A program made the translations under genes and the position numbers. 27,335 nt of DNA from DASZMJ01 sp035551935 (lineage in GTDB: Bacteria > Planctomycetota > Planctomycetia > Isosphaerales > Isosphaeraceae): the NCBI GenBank assembly GCA_035551935.1, contig DASZMJ010000460.1, positions 1 to 27,335 of the forward strand, read 5' to 3'. Under the pieces are notes generated by a model, which searched no databases, was not told the origin of the DNA, and was given only the letters and a program-made list of their open reading frames with translations. Below are positions 7,762-15,749 of this stretch, piece after piece. The stretch's first letter is position 1. Each line of letters starts with the position of its first letter.

Positions 7762-10062
7762 ATGGCCCGGCGCTGGGCTCCGTGGATCGTGGCGATGCTG
7801 GCCGTCGCGGCGCCGCTGGCCGGCCTGCTCGTCGGCTTCGAGCCCGTCGGCGGCGACCCCGACCGGCTCTACCGGCCGATCAAGCAGGAGCTCGCCCGCG
7901 CCCTGCGCGCGGGCCGCCTCCCCTTCTGGAGCGACCGCTTCGGCGTCGGCATGCCGCTGGTCGCCGAGAGCCACGTCGCCGCCCTCTACCCGCCGAACCT
8001 CGCGCTCTATCGCGTCCTCGGCGTGACCCACGCCTATCGGCTCGCGATGGGCCTGCACTACCTGCTCCTCGTCGCCACGACCTTCGCCTACGCCCGGACC
8101 CTCGGCGTCGGCCCTTGGGGCTCGGGCCTCGCCGCCGTCTCGTTCGCGCTCTGCGGCTTCCAGGCGATCCATTCGAGCCACGAGCCGTTTTATCATGTCA
8201 TCGTGTATATCCCACTGATGTTGCTCGCGGCCGAGCGTTACCTGGCCTCGGCGCGGCTGGCGTGGCTCGTGCTCCTGGCCGCGGGGTTCGGCGTTTCGTT
8301 GACGCTCGGCCACTTCCAGCTCCAGGGTTGGACGGCCGGGGTCGTGCTGTCGACGGGGGCGTGGCGCTGCCTGGTCGATCGCCGCCCCGCGCGGCGCGGG
8401 CTCGCCCTGGCGATCGCCCTGGCCTGGGGCGCGGCGATGGCGGCGATGCAGCTCGGGCCGACGTGGGAACTGGCCGAGGTCGCCGGCATGGCCGCGCGAT
8501 CGCCGGGCGAGCTGGCCTCGTACGCCTACCCGCCGTCGCACTGGCCCGAGCTCTTCTTCCCTCGCCTCTTCGCCGGCCTCCCCGGGGGCCCGGAGGGCCC
8601 ATACTGGGTCCGACTCGACACGACGCGTTATGAGGCGTGCTTCTATGTCGGCACGATCCCCCTGATCCTCGCCGCGGTCGGCCTGACTTCGATGGGCCGC
8701 GACCGCGCGCTCCGGCCCTGGGCGGTCGTCGTGCCGGTCGCCTTCGCCCTGGCGACCTTGCCCTTCTGGTCGCGCCCCGGCTTCGCGAACCTGGCCCTCC
8801 TGCCCGGCTTCGGCCACTTCCGATGCCCGGCGCGTTACACACTCTGGTGCAGCCTGGGCCTCGCACTGCTCGCCGGCCGGGGATTGGATCGTTTGATGGA
8901 AAAGCGATCACAGCCCACGGCAATGGCCGTCGCCCTGCTGCTCGCACTCGTCGCGGCCGTCGCGGCCGTCGCCTACTGCGGCTCGGTGCGATACAGGGCG
9001 GTACTGGCCGGCGCGAGGCTCTGGTCCGCGCTCGGCGAAGGGGCGATCGCGTGGGCGATCGGCCTCGCGGCGGTGCTGGCGTGGAGGCGCGGGAGGGTCG
9101 GCCCGTGGGCGTTGCTGGTGCTGACGGCGCTCGAGCTGGGGACGCTCTATCATCGGGGGACGACCCGTTGGGGGTGGTCGCGCCCCTGGCCGACGGAGAG
9201 CCCCGTGTTCCGGGCGTTGGCCCGCGAGAAGGACGTCGGGCTCATCGGCGGCCAACTCGATGACCTGCCGGTCCGGGCGGGGTTCGTCCCGGCCGCGCCC
9301 TATTTCGGCTTCCGACTGCCGAACCCGCCTTACAAGCCGCTCGAGGCGGCCAAGGTCCAGCGGATCGGCCGCGGGCCCGAGGCCGCCTACACGCGCTCGA
9401 CCTGGCTCCGTCGGCTTGGCGTGACGCACGGGGTCTGGGACAGCCGGGTGCTCGACCGTGAGGCCACCCTCCTCTACGAAGGCCCCGACCCCGACCTCGA
9501 TCGCCTCGTCTACCTGCCGACCGGCGAGCCATCGGCGCGGACCTGGCGGGTCACGCGGTCCGCGGGGGCCTTGCCGAGGGTCCGCGTCGCGCGACAGGTC
9601 CGGGTCGCCTACGCCGCGACCGACCTCCTCCGCGGCCTCGAGCGTGCCGTCGATGCCGACGAGGCCTGGTTCGCCGCCGCGACGGCCCCCCGGGACATCC
9701 CCGGCCCGCCGGCGCGGACGGCGCGGATCGTGTCGTGGCGCGACGACGTCGGGCTCGTCGACCACGACGGCACGGCCGTGCTGGTCGTCAACCGGATGGC
9801 CTACCCCGGCTGGACGGCCCGGCTCGACGACGGCCCGGAGCGGCCGACCTCGACCGTCGATTTCGGCCTCCAGGGGATTCTCTTGACCGGGTCGGGGCGG
9901 ACGAAGGTGGCCCTCCGCTACCGGCCGACCGGACTGGGTGCCTGGGCCATCCTCTCGTCCCTCGCTGTCGCGGCGGCGCCCGCGGCGCTGATCCTGGCCC
10001 GCCGCCGCCGGGCAGGCGATCTGGCGATGCATTCAATTGCACGGGCGCGAACCATCGCGTAA
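7762..10062 (+). CDS. YfhO-like polytopic membrane protein (GT-C-type)
   Basis: A 766-residue integral membrane protein with an ATG preceded by a strong GGAGGAG Shine-Dalgarno site (spacing about 5). The N-terminal region has a signal-anchor helix and then the hallmark loop of YfhO/GT-C membrane proteins (PFWSDRFGVGMPLVAES, then ALYPPNLALYR). About ten further hydrophobic segments run to about residue 440. A long soluble extracytoplasmic part (about 450-720) and a final TM helix (about 730-755) followed by a basic tail complete it. B. subtilis YfhO is a GT-C-like membrane protein linked to glycosylation of lipoteichoic acid. Here a role in modifying an envelope glycan or lipid is inference; neither donor nor acceptor can be read from the sequence. 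Confidence 0.85.
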   Translation: MARRWAPWIVAMLAVAAPLAGLLVGFEPVGGDPDRLYRPIKQELARALRAGRLPFWSDRFGVGMPLVAESHVAALYPPNLALYRVLGVTHAYRLAMGLHYLLLVATTFAYARTLGVGPWGSGLAAVSFALCGFQAIHSSHEPFYHVIVYIPLMLLAAERYLASARLAWLVLLAAGFGVSLTLGHFQLQGWTAGVVLSTGAWRCLVDRRPARRGLALAIALAWGAAMAAMQLGPTWELAEVAGMAARSPGELASYAYPPSHWPELFFPRLFAGLPGGPEGPYWVRLDTTRYEACFYVGTIPLILAAVGLTSMGRDRALRPWAVVVPVAFALATLPFWSRPGFANLALLPGFGHFRCPARYTLWCSLGLALLAGRGLDRLMEKRSQPTAMAVALLLALVAAVAAVAYCGSVRYRAVLAGARLWSALGEGAIAWAIGLAAVLAWRRGRVGPWALLVLTALELGTLYHRGTTRWGWSRPWPTESPVFRALAREKDVGLIGGQLDDLPVRAGFVPAAPYFGFRLPNPPYKPLEAAKVQRIGRGPEAAYTRSTWLRRLGVTHGVWDSRVLDREATLLYEGPDPDLDRLVYLPTGEPSARTWRVTRSAGALPRVRVARQVRVAYAATDLLRGLERAVDADEAWFAAATAPRDIPGPPARTARIVSWRDDVGLVDHDGTAVLVVNRMAYPGWTARLDDGPERPTSTVDFGLQGILLTGSGRTKVALRYRPTGLGAWAILSSLAVAAAPAALILARRRRAGDLAMHSIARARTIA

Positions 10063-10065
10063 GAT
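10037..10065 (+). promoter_or_regulatory. Candidate sigma-70-type promoter for the histidine kinase
   Basis: TTGCAC (10037-10042), a 17-base spacer and TAAGAT (10060-10065) fit a sigma-70-like layout about 77 bases before the kinase ATG. Only TTG of the -35 box and four of six -10 bases match consensus. The box overlaps the TAA stop of the membrane-protein gene. A small hairpin (CCCGG/CCGGG at 10079-10094) would lie in the leader. It is a pattern match only. Confidence 0.35.
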
Positions 10066-10141
10066 AAGGCGAGGATCGCCCCGGTATTCTCCGGGTCGGG
10101 ACCCTCGCGCGTTTGGCCGCGTCCCCCGTGGGATCGGACGA

Positions 10142-11359
10142 ATGGAATCCTTGTGGAACGTCCTGGCCTGGTTCGCCGGGGGCCGGAGCCAACATGGCCA
10201 CGGCGCGTTCAACTACATGGATCTCCTCCACTGCATGAACCGCGATTGGGGCTGGATCGCGGCGACAGTGGCGCTGGACCTGACCGTCGCGACCGGCTAC
10301 GTCCTGATCGCGCTGCATTGGTGGACCAACCAGCGGCGGCTGGCCAACGGACCGGCGAAGACGGCGCTGGGCGACATGCGGAACATCTTCGTGTTCTGCG
10401 GCATCTGCGGCTACCTGTTCATCCCGATCAAGATGTTCTGGCCCGCCTGGCGGCTCTACGACGGCTTCCTCGTGGTGCTCGCCTTCTACACGTGGCGATA
10501 CGCCTGGGGCGCGCGCGGCCTGAAGGTCATCTACAACTCGCTGGAGCAGACCGAGCGGCTCGCCGTGGACCTGGAGCAGTCGCGGGCCGAGTCGCGGCGC
10601 AAGACCCACTTCCTCAACGCGATCAGCCACGACCTCCGGACGCCGCTCAACGGCCTGGTGCTCCAGGTCGAGCTGGCCGAGATTCTGGCGTCGGAGGGGG
10701 ACGAGCGGGAATTGCGGGCGTCGCTGGCCGAGATCCGGGCCGGCGCGCTGGCGACCGCGGAGCTGCTCGACAGCTTCCTCGAGATCGGCCGGCTCGACGG
10801 GTCGGAGGAGCGGAACCGCTCGACCCGGTTCGACCTGGGCGAGCTGCTCCGCGAGGCGGTCGAGCGGTCGCGGGCGTTCGCCGACGCGAAGGCCTTGGGG
10901 CTCTCGGCGACGGCGCCGCCGGGCCTGGTCGTCGTCGCCGACCGGATCAAGCTGCTGCGCATCCTCCTGAACCTGATCCACAACGGCCTGAAGTTCACCG
11001 AGACGGGTGGAGTCCGGGTCGTGGCCGAGCGAGCGGGGCCTGGCGCGGTCGTCCACGTCGAGGACACGGGCGTGGGCATCGCGCCGGAGCATAGGGAGTT
11101 GCTCTTCGATGAGTTCTTCCAGGTCCGCAACGACGAGCGGGACCGCCGCAAGGGGTTCGGGCTCGGCCTGTCGATCGCCCGTCGGCTGGCCCAGCAGATC
11201 GGCGCCGAGATCACGGTCGAGAGCCAGCCTGGGCGGGGGAGCCGATTCACCGTCGCCATCGCCGACGTCGAGGCCGCGGCCGACGACGGGGCCGATTCCC
11301 CCGTCGTCGAGCCCGGCCAAAACGGGCACCTCGGCAGGCCCCGGAACGTCGTCGCCTGA
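10142..11359 (+). CDS. Membrane sensor histidine kinase
   Basis: A 405-residue kinase. The chosen ATG (10142) begins MESLWNVLAWFAGG; upstream in-frame codons back to 10037 overlap the previous gene and look non-coding. About three TM helices (roughly 38-62, 81-100, 104-125) form a membrane sensor without a recognisable periplasmic domain. A HisKA domain follows with the H-box FLNAISHDLRTPLNGL (phospho-acceptor His163). The HATPase_c domain shows the N-box (NLIHNGLKF), G1 (DTGVGIAPE), F-box (LLFDEFFQ) and G2 (GFGLGLSIARRLA), all intact. It should autophosphorylate and pass phosphate to the regulator encoded directly downstream. The last 30 codons keep strong GC3 bias up to the TGA, so the stop looks genuine rather than a frameshift artefact. 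Confidence 0.92.
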   Translation: MESLWNVLAWFAGGRSQHGHGAFNYMDLLHCMNRDWGWIAATVALDLTVATGYVLIALHWWTNQRRLANGPAKTALGDMRNIFVFCGICGYLFIPIKMFWPAWRLYDGFLVVLAFYTWRYAWGARGLKVIYNSLEQTERLAVDLEQSRAESRRKTHFLNAISHDLRTPLNGLVLQVELAEILASEGDERELRASLAEIRAGALATAELLDSFLEIGRLDGSEERNRSTRFDLGELLREAVERSRAFADAKALGLSATAPPGLVVVADRIKLLRILLNLIHNGLKFTETGGVRVVAERAGPGAVVHVEDTGVGIAPEHRELLFDEFFQVRNDERDRRKGFGLGLSIARRLAQQIGAEITVESQPGRGSRFTVAIADVEAAADDGADSPVVEPGQNGHLGRPRNVVA

Positions 11360-11360
11360 G

Positions 11361-11717
11361 CTGTCGCGGCCGAGCATCCTGCTCGTCGAAGACGACCCGA
11401 CGACCGCCCGCGCCCTGCGCGCGATCCTCGAGCGCAAGGGCTTCCTCGTGGCGGTGGCCGCGACCCTGGCCGAGGGACTCGCCGCCCTCGACGCGCGGCC
11501 CCACTGGGTGATCCTCGACCTGATGCTCCCCGACGGCGACGGTGGCCTCGTGCTCCGCCGGGTCCGCGATTACGGCCTGCCCATCCGGGTCGTCGTCACC
11601 ACCGGCTCCCACGACCCCGACCGCCTGAGGCTAGTCCGCGCCCTCCAGCCCGACGCCCTGCTCGGCAAGCCCATCCGGCTCCCCGAGCTGCTACGGCACA
11701 TCGGACTCAATCCCTGA
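11361..11717 (+). CDS. Single-domain response regulator (probable CTG start)
   Basis: A stand-alone receiver domain (about 118 residues): acidic pair in LLVEDD (Asp11/Asp12), phospho-acceptor Asp53 in VILDLMLPD, Thr80/Thr81 and Lys103 in LLGKP. No output domain follows, as in CheY/Spo0F-type regulators. The start is a problem: after the kinase TGA (11357-11359) no ATG, GTG or TTG occurs in frame before the conserved region. The nearest in-frame ATG is at 11109, deep inside the kinase gene. A CTG at 11361, one base after the kinase stop, is the simplest start and would suit translational coupling. Alternatives are ribosomal frameshifting (+1 from the kinase frame), giving a hybrid kinase, or a sequencing error. 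The receiver assignment is firm; the start is not. Confidence 0.78.
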   Translation: MSRPSILLVEDDPTTARALRAILERKGFLVAVAATLAEGLAALDARPHWVILDLMLPDGDGGLVLRRVRDYGLPIRVVVTTGSHDPDRLRLVRALQPDALLGKPIRLPELLRHIGLNP

Positions 11718-11724
11718 GGATCGA

Positions 11725-11738
11725 GGGCGTCGGCGCCC
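11725..11738. terminator. Weak hairpin between convergent genes
   Basis: GGGCG (11725-11729) pairs with CGCCC (11734-11738) around a TCGG loop in the 28-base gap between the response regulator stop and the peptidase stop on the opposite strand. An outer TGAGG/CCTCA pairing (about 11715-11719 and 11743-11748) could extend it. There is no T-tract on either side, so function as a bidirectional terminator is only a guess. Confidence 0.25.
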
Positions 11739-11745
11739 AGGACCC

Positions 11746-13467
11746 TCACGAGCCCAGCGCCGCAAGCTCGTCGCCGATGGCGTCCATCAGCGGGGCGAGG
11801 GTCGCCGCGCCGAAGTCGAACCGCACGCCCGCGGCCTCGAACAGCTCGGGCAACGGCCGCGAGCCCCCGAGTGCCAGCGCCCGACGATAGGCCGCCACCG
11901 CCCCCGCGCGATCGGCCAGCGACCGCCGCCAGACCTGGAGGGCGCCGAGCTGAGCGATGCCGTATTCGACGTAATAAAATGGATACAAGAAGATGTGCAA
12001 CTGGCGGTGCCACGAGTGCGATCGCGCCTCCTCGTGGCCCGACCAGTCGACGACGACGCCGAAGCGGTCGAGCAGGTCGTCCCAGGCGGCGCGGCGGTCG
12101 GCGCGGGAGTGGCCGGGGTGGTTGTAGAGCCAGTGCTGGAAGGCGTCGACGGTGGCGATCCAGGGGAGGATCAGGACGATCCCCTCCAGGAGCTGGCGAT
12201 ACGAGCGGTCGGCGTCGGCGTCGTCGTAGAACCGTTCGAGCTTGCGGGCGCCGAGCAGCTCCATGCTCATCGAGGCGACCTCGCAGAATTCGATGGGCGC
12301 CTCGCGATAGGCGGCGAGGGGCTGGCCGCGGCTGGCGAGGGCGTGGAAGGCGTGGCCGCCCTCGTGCAGGAGGGTGCGGAGGTCGCCGTCGATGCCGACG
12401 GCGTTCATGAAGATGAACGGCAGGCGGTCGTCCTCGAGGGTCGTCTGGTAGCCGCCGGGGGCCTTCCCCTTGCGGTTGGCCAGGTCGAGCAGGCCGTGCC
12501 CGCGGAGGAAGCCGAACTGGGCGCCGAGCTCGGGGTCGACGTCGTCGAAGATCGCCTCGACCCCCTCGGCGAGCTGGTCGGCGGCCTGGAATGGACGCAA
12601 CGGCGGCCGGCCGAGCGGGTCGACGGCCAGGTCCCAGGGGCGGAGCGACTCGACGCCGAGGGCCGCGCGCCGGCTTTCCTGGAGCCGACGGGCCAGCGGG
12701 ACGACGACCGTTTCGATCGCGCGCTGGAAGGCGAGGGTGTCGTCGATGGTGTAGTCGAACCGCTCGCGGTTGCGGAAGGCGTAGGCGACGTAATCGTCGA
12801 AGCCGGCCTCGCGCGCCACCTCGACGCGGAGCGACAGCATCCGGTCGAAGAGGTCGTCGAGGGCCTCGCGGTCGTCGAGCCGGCGGGCGGCGACGAGCTC
12901 CCAGGCCTGCTGGCGGAGGGCCCGGTCGGTCTCCTCGAGGAACGGCGCCATCTGGGCGGGGGTGTACTCGCGATCGCGGAAGGTGACGGTCTGGGCGCCG
13001 ATGAGCTTCTGGTACTGCTGCTCGAGCTCGGCCAGGGCCGTCTCGCGCGGGATGTTGGCCTCGCGGAAGAGGGCGCGACGGTTCTCCTGGGCGCGGTCGA
13101 AGACGCGGTAGCTCTCGGCCGGCAAGGCGGCGCGGTGGGGCGAGTCGAGGTACTTCGACCGCAACGCGTTCTGGAGCGGCTTGAGCGTCGGCTCGATCTC
13201 GCGGACGAACTCCAGGTGCGCCGCCTCGCGGGCCGGGTCGTCGGTCTGGCACGTCATCGCGATGTAGCGCCTCACCCCCTCCTGCGACACCGCCCCGTTC
13301 AGCTCGCCGGCGTCCAGCAGCCACGCCTCCAGCTCCTCCGGCGAATCGATCGGCCGGTCGAGGAGCCGGCGGTACCACGGCTCGATCCGGTCGCGGGCCG
13401 TCAGGTCCGCGTCGGCCGGCAGCCAGCGGCGGGGGAACAATTCCGGGATGTAATGATTCTTTGTCAT
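11746..13467 (-). CDS. M3 family oligoendopeptidase (PepF-like)
   Basis: A 573-residue zinc peptidase of the M3 (thimet oligopeptidase/PepF) family. The zinc motif HEGGH (His368, Glu369, His372) is intact and followed by EFCEVAS, whose Glu396 is the likely third zinc ligand. The N-terminal helical lobe and the Tyr-rich region near 505-520 (LYPFYYVEYGIAQ) are also typical. There is no signal peptide, so it should act in the cytoplasm on short peptides. The ATG at 13467 starts MTKNHYIPELFP. Its upstream region lacks a clear Shine-Dalgarno site and is locally AT-rich. A small membrane-protein gene lies 36 bases upstream on the same strand and may be co-transcribed. Substrate range cannot be predicted. 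Confidence 0.92.
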   Translation of the reverse strand: MTKNHYIPELFPRRWLPADADLTARDRIEPWYRRLLDRPIDSPEELEAWLLDAGELNGAVSQEGVRRYIAMTCQTDDPAREAAHLEFVREIEPTLKPLQNALRSKYLDSPHRAALPAESYRVFDRAQENRRALFREANIPRETALAELEQQYQKLIGAQTVTFRDREYTPAQMAPFLEETDRALRQQAWELVAARRLDDREALDDLFDRMLSLRVEVAREAGFDDYVAYAFRNRERFDYTIDDTLAFQRAIETVVVPLARRLQESRRAALGVESLRPWDLAVDPLGRPPLRPFQAADQLAEGVEAIFDDVDPELGAQFGFLRGHGLLDLANRKGKAPGGYQTTLEDDRLPFIFMNAVGIDGDLRTLLHEGGHAFHALASRGQPLAAYREAPIEFCEVASMSMELLGARKLERFYDDADADRSYRQLLEGIVLILPWIATVDAFQHWLYNHPGHSRADRRAAWDDLLDRFGVVVDWSGHEEARSHSWHRQLHIFLYPFYYVEYGIAQLGALQVWRRSLADRAGAVAAYRRALALGGSRPLPELFEAAGVRFDFGAATLAPLMDAIGDELAALGS

Positions 13468-13503
13468 TGGAGATTTGGCATTGAGATAGGGTGATGGCCG
13501 CGG

Positions 13504-13803
13504 TCACACGGCCAGCGACCGCAGCACGGTGCCGCCGAGGACGAGCAGGCCGCACATGGTGGCGGTGGCGACGGCGAGGATCAGGGCGGTCGCGGCGATG
13601 GCCTCGATGTAGGCCGAGGGGGTCTCGGCGCGGCCGATGGCGCCGACGGACTTGAACAGGTTCATGATGGCCGTGGTGCCGAGGATCACCTCGCCGACGC
13701 CGGTCAGGAAGAAGACGAGGAAGACCTGGCCGACGCGCTCGCGGCCGACGGCCAGGCCGATGGCGACGACCCCGACGAGGAACAGCAGGTGACTGATCCG
13801 CAT
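13504..13803 (-). CDS. Small membrane protein of unknown function
   Basis: A 99-residue protein starting MRISHLLFLVGVVAIGLAVG. It is almost entirely hydrophobic, with about three TM helices (roughly 4-20, 24-47, 64-95). The central loop (KSVGAIGRAETPSAYIE) is the only polar part. No family is recognised. Third-position GC bias and the reasonable ATG support it as a real gene. It lies upstream of the M3 peptidase on the same strand with a 36-base gap, and divergent from the xylose-isomerase-like gene (131 bases between starts). Confidence 0.68.
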   Translation of the reverse strand: MRISHLLFLVGVVAIGLAVGRERVGQVFLVFFLTGVGEVILGTTAIMNLFKSVGAIGRAETPSAYIEAIAATALILAVATATMCGLLVLGGTVLRSLAV

Positions 13804-13934
13804 CGACCCGTCCCCCTCCGACGACCACGGGCCTTCCGCCGCCGGGTCGGGCGTTGTACTCTTGGCGGCGCCGGTCGCCCCGACCCGATCGGGGCCCGCC
13901 GCGCCGCCCCCGACTCGCAGGAGCTGCCCCCATC

Positions 13935-14978
13935 ATGCCCGACGCCGCCCCGACCGTCTATCGGTTCTCGTTCGGCCCCTGGAACATCAGCACCGGCGCC
14001 GACCCGTTCGGCCCGCCGGTCCGCAAGGAGCTGGACTTCGCCCGGAAGCTCCGCGCCTACAAGGAACTCGGCTTCGACGCCGTCCAGTTCCACGACGACG
14101 ACATCGTCCCCGCCGACCTCGACCCGCCGAGCACCAGGAAGGGCGTCGCCGCCGTCAAGTCGATGCTCGACGGCGAGGGGCTCGTCGCCGAGTTCGTCGC
14201 GCCGCGGCTCTGGGAGGACCCCCGCACGATCGACGGCGCCTTCACCTCGAACAGCCCCGCCGATCGCCGCTATGCCCTCGACCGCTGCCGCCGCGCCGTC
14301 GACATCGCGCGCGAGATCGGCACCCGCAACTATGTCCTCTGGCTCGCCCGCGAGGGCACGTACATCCGCGAGGCCAAGGACGCCGTCACCGCAGTCGGCC
14401 GGATCATGGACGCATGGAATGCGATCCTGGAGCACGACAAGGACATCCGGATCCTCGGCGAGGCCAAGCCCAACGAGCCGATGGACCAGGCGTACTTGCC
14501 CACGGTCGGCCACATGATCGGCATGTGCTACAAGTCGGCCGACCCGGCCCGCTCGGGCGTCCTGATCGAGAGCGCCCACTCGATCCTCGCCGGCCTCGAC
14601 CCGGCCGACGACATGGCCTTTGCCCTGTATCACGGCAAGCTCTGGAGCGTCCACCTGAACGACCAGAACGGCCTGAAGTACGACCAGGACAAGGTCTTCG
14701 GCTCCGCCGACCTCCGCCGCGCCTTCGACCAGGTCTGGACCCTGGAGAAGAACGGTTATGGCCGCGATGGCGCCTGCATCGGCCTCGACGTCAAGGCGAT
14801 GCGCACCACCGTCGTCGAGGAGTCGATGTTCCACCTCGCCCACTCCAAGACCATGTTCCTCCGCCTCCTCGACGTCGTCCGCTCCGTCGACGTATCCAAG
14901 GTCGAGCACTTCCGCGCACAACATCAGTACGAACAGCTCGAGATGCTCGTCCTCAACGCCCTGATGGGGCGGGATTGA
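13935..14978 (+). CDS. Xylose isomerase-like TIM-barrel protein
   Basis: A 347-residue protein matching xylose isomerase in order of motifs: FSFGPWNISTGADPFG near the start, FHDDDIVP (catalytic His/Asp region), YVLWLAREG, GEAKPNEP (metal Glu plus the Lys of EPKPNEP), ESAHSILAGLD (second metal Glu and His), QNGLKYDQD (Asp pair) and GLDVKAMRT (final metal Asp). These are known metal-binding and active-site segments of the actinobacterial-type enzyme. Two differences stand out: it is some 40 residues shorter than the about 388-residue Streptomyces enzyme, and the HIDLN metal Asp is replaced by His (SVHLN). It may isomerise another sugar. An AGGAG lies about 12 bases upstream of the ATG. Upstream in-frame codons to 13854 precede this signal and look non-coding. 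Confidence 0.83.
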   Translation: MPDAAPTVYRFSFGPWNISTGADPFGPPVRKELDFARKLRAYKELGFDAVQFHDDDIVPADLDPPSTRKGVAAVKSMLDGEGLVAEFVAPRLWEDPRTIDGAFTSNSPADRRYALDRCRRAVDIAREIGTRNYVLWLAREGTYIREAKDAVTAVGRIMDAWNAILEHDKDIRILGEAKPNEPMDQAYLPTVGHMIGMCYKSADPARSGVLIESAHSILAGLDPADDMAFALYHGKLWSVHLNDQNGLKYDQDKVFGSADLRRAFDQVWTLEKNGYGRDGACIGLDVKAMRTTVVEESMFHLAHSKTMFLRLLDVVRSVDVSKVEHFRAQHQYEQLEMLVLNALMGRD

Positions 14979-14990
14979 GGCATCGTCTCG

Positions 14991-15017
14991 GGGCCCGGCC
15001 CGTCCGCGCCGGGGGCC
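14991..15017. terminator. GC-rich hairpin between convergent genes
   Basis: GGGCCCGGC (14991-14999) can pair with GCCGGGGGCC (15008-15017) with a small bulge, in the 58-base gap between the xylose-isomerase-like stop and the hydrolase stop on the other strand. No T-tract follows. It could serve both convergent genes, but GC-rich pairings arise easily in this genome. Confidence 0.3.
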
Positions 15018-15036
15018 GGCCGGAGCGAGCAGGCCC

Positions 15037-15711
15037 TCAATGCGTGCCGTCGCGCGTCGTGAGTTGGGTGATGAACCAGGCGGCGGCGAGCCGGGAGACC
15101 TCCCCGAGCGCCCCGGGCTCGGGGAAGAGGTGGGTGGCGCCGGGGATGACGACGAGCTGCCCGGGACAGGTCAGGAGCCGCAGCGCCCGGCGGTTCAGGT
15201 CGAGGACATCGACGTCCTGGCCGCCGACGAGGAGCAGCGTCGGGGCGCGGACCTCGGCGAGGTCGTCGGCGGCGAGGTCGGGCCGGCCGCCGCGCGAGAC
15301 GACGGCGGCGACCGACTCGGGGCGTCGGGCCGCGGCGACGAGGGCCGCGGCGGCGCCGGTGCTGGCGCCGAAGAGACCCTGGCGGAGGCCGCCGATGCGG
15401 GGGTCCCGGTCGAGCCAGTCCACCGTGGCCACGACCCGGCTGGCCAGCAGGCCGATGTCGAAGACGTTGCGGCGGTCGCGGGCCTCGTCTTCCTCGAGCA
15501 GGTCGACGAGCAGGGTCGCGAGCCCGGCGTCCCGGAGCGCCGCCGCGACCTGCTGGTTCCTCGGGCTGAACCGGCCGCTGCCGCTGCCGTGCGCGAAGGC
15601 AACGACCCCCTCGGGACGCTCGGGCAGGGCGAGGATGCCCCGGACATGGCGGAAGCCGGCGGGGATGTCGACGAGATGCTCCCGCGGCAAAGCTTTCGTG
15701 GCGTGAGACAT
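15037..15711 (-). CDS. Dienelactone hydrolase-like alpha/beta hydrolase
   Basis: A 224-residue alpha/beta-hydrolase. Visible triad: nucleophile Ser117 in LFGASTGAAA, an acid in GGQDVDVLD (Asp166 or Asp168) and His194 in PGATHLF. The oxyanion-loop stretch is FAHGSGSGRFSPRN. The ATG at 15711 is preceded by GAGGAG (spacing about 8), which decides against the in-frame ATG at 15735. It lies 38 bases after the erythromycin-esterase-family gene and is probably in the same transcript as that gene and the phosphoribosyltransferase. Proteins of this hydrolase group are often encoded beside, or fused to, such phosphoribosyltransferases (recalled, not searched), which suggests a shared pathway. The substrate is unknown. 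Confidence 0.87.
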   Translation of the reverse strand: MSHATKALPREHLVDIPAGFRHVRGILALPERPEGVVAFAHGSGSGRFSPRNQQVAAALRDAGLATLLVDLLEEDEARDRRNVFDIGLLASRVVATVDWLDRDPRIGGLRQGLFGASTGAAAALVAAARRPESVAAVVSRGGRPDLAADDLAEVRAPTLLLVGGQDVDVLDLNRRALRLLTCPGQLVVIPGATHLFPEPGALGEVSRLAAAWFITQLTTRDGTH

Positions 15712-15749
15712 CGTGGCTGCTCCTCGTTTCTCCATCCTCGAAGGTCCGA

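Noticed and set aside
11007..11360. In-frame upstream extension of the response regulator into the kinase gene
   Set aside because: The extension is Ser/Arg-rich without domain features and overlaps intact kinase motifs; GC3 supports the kinase frame.
11995..13494. 499-codon plus-strand open frame opposite the M3 peptidase
   Set aside because: The minus strand carries the intact HEGGH zinc motif and full family length; the plus translation is a GC shadow.
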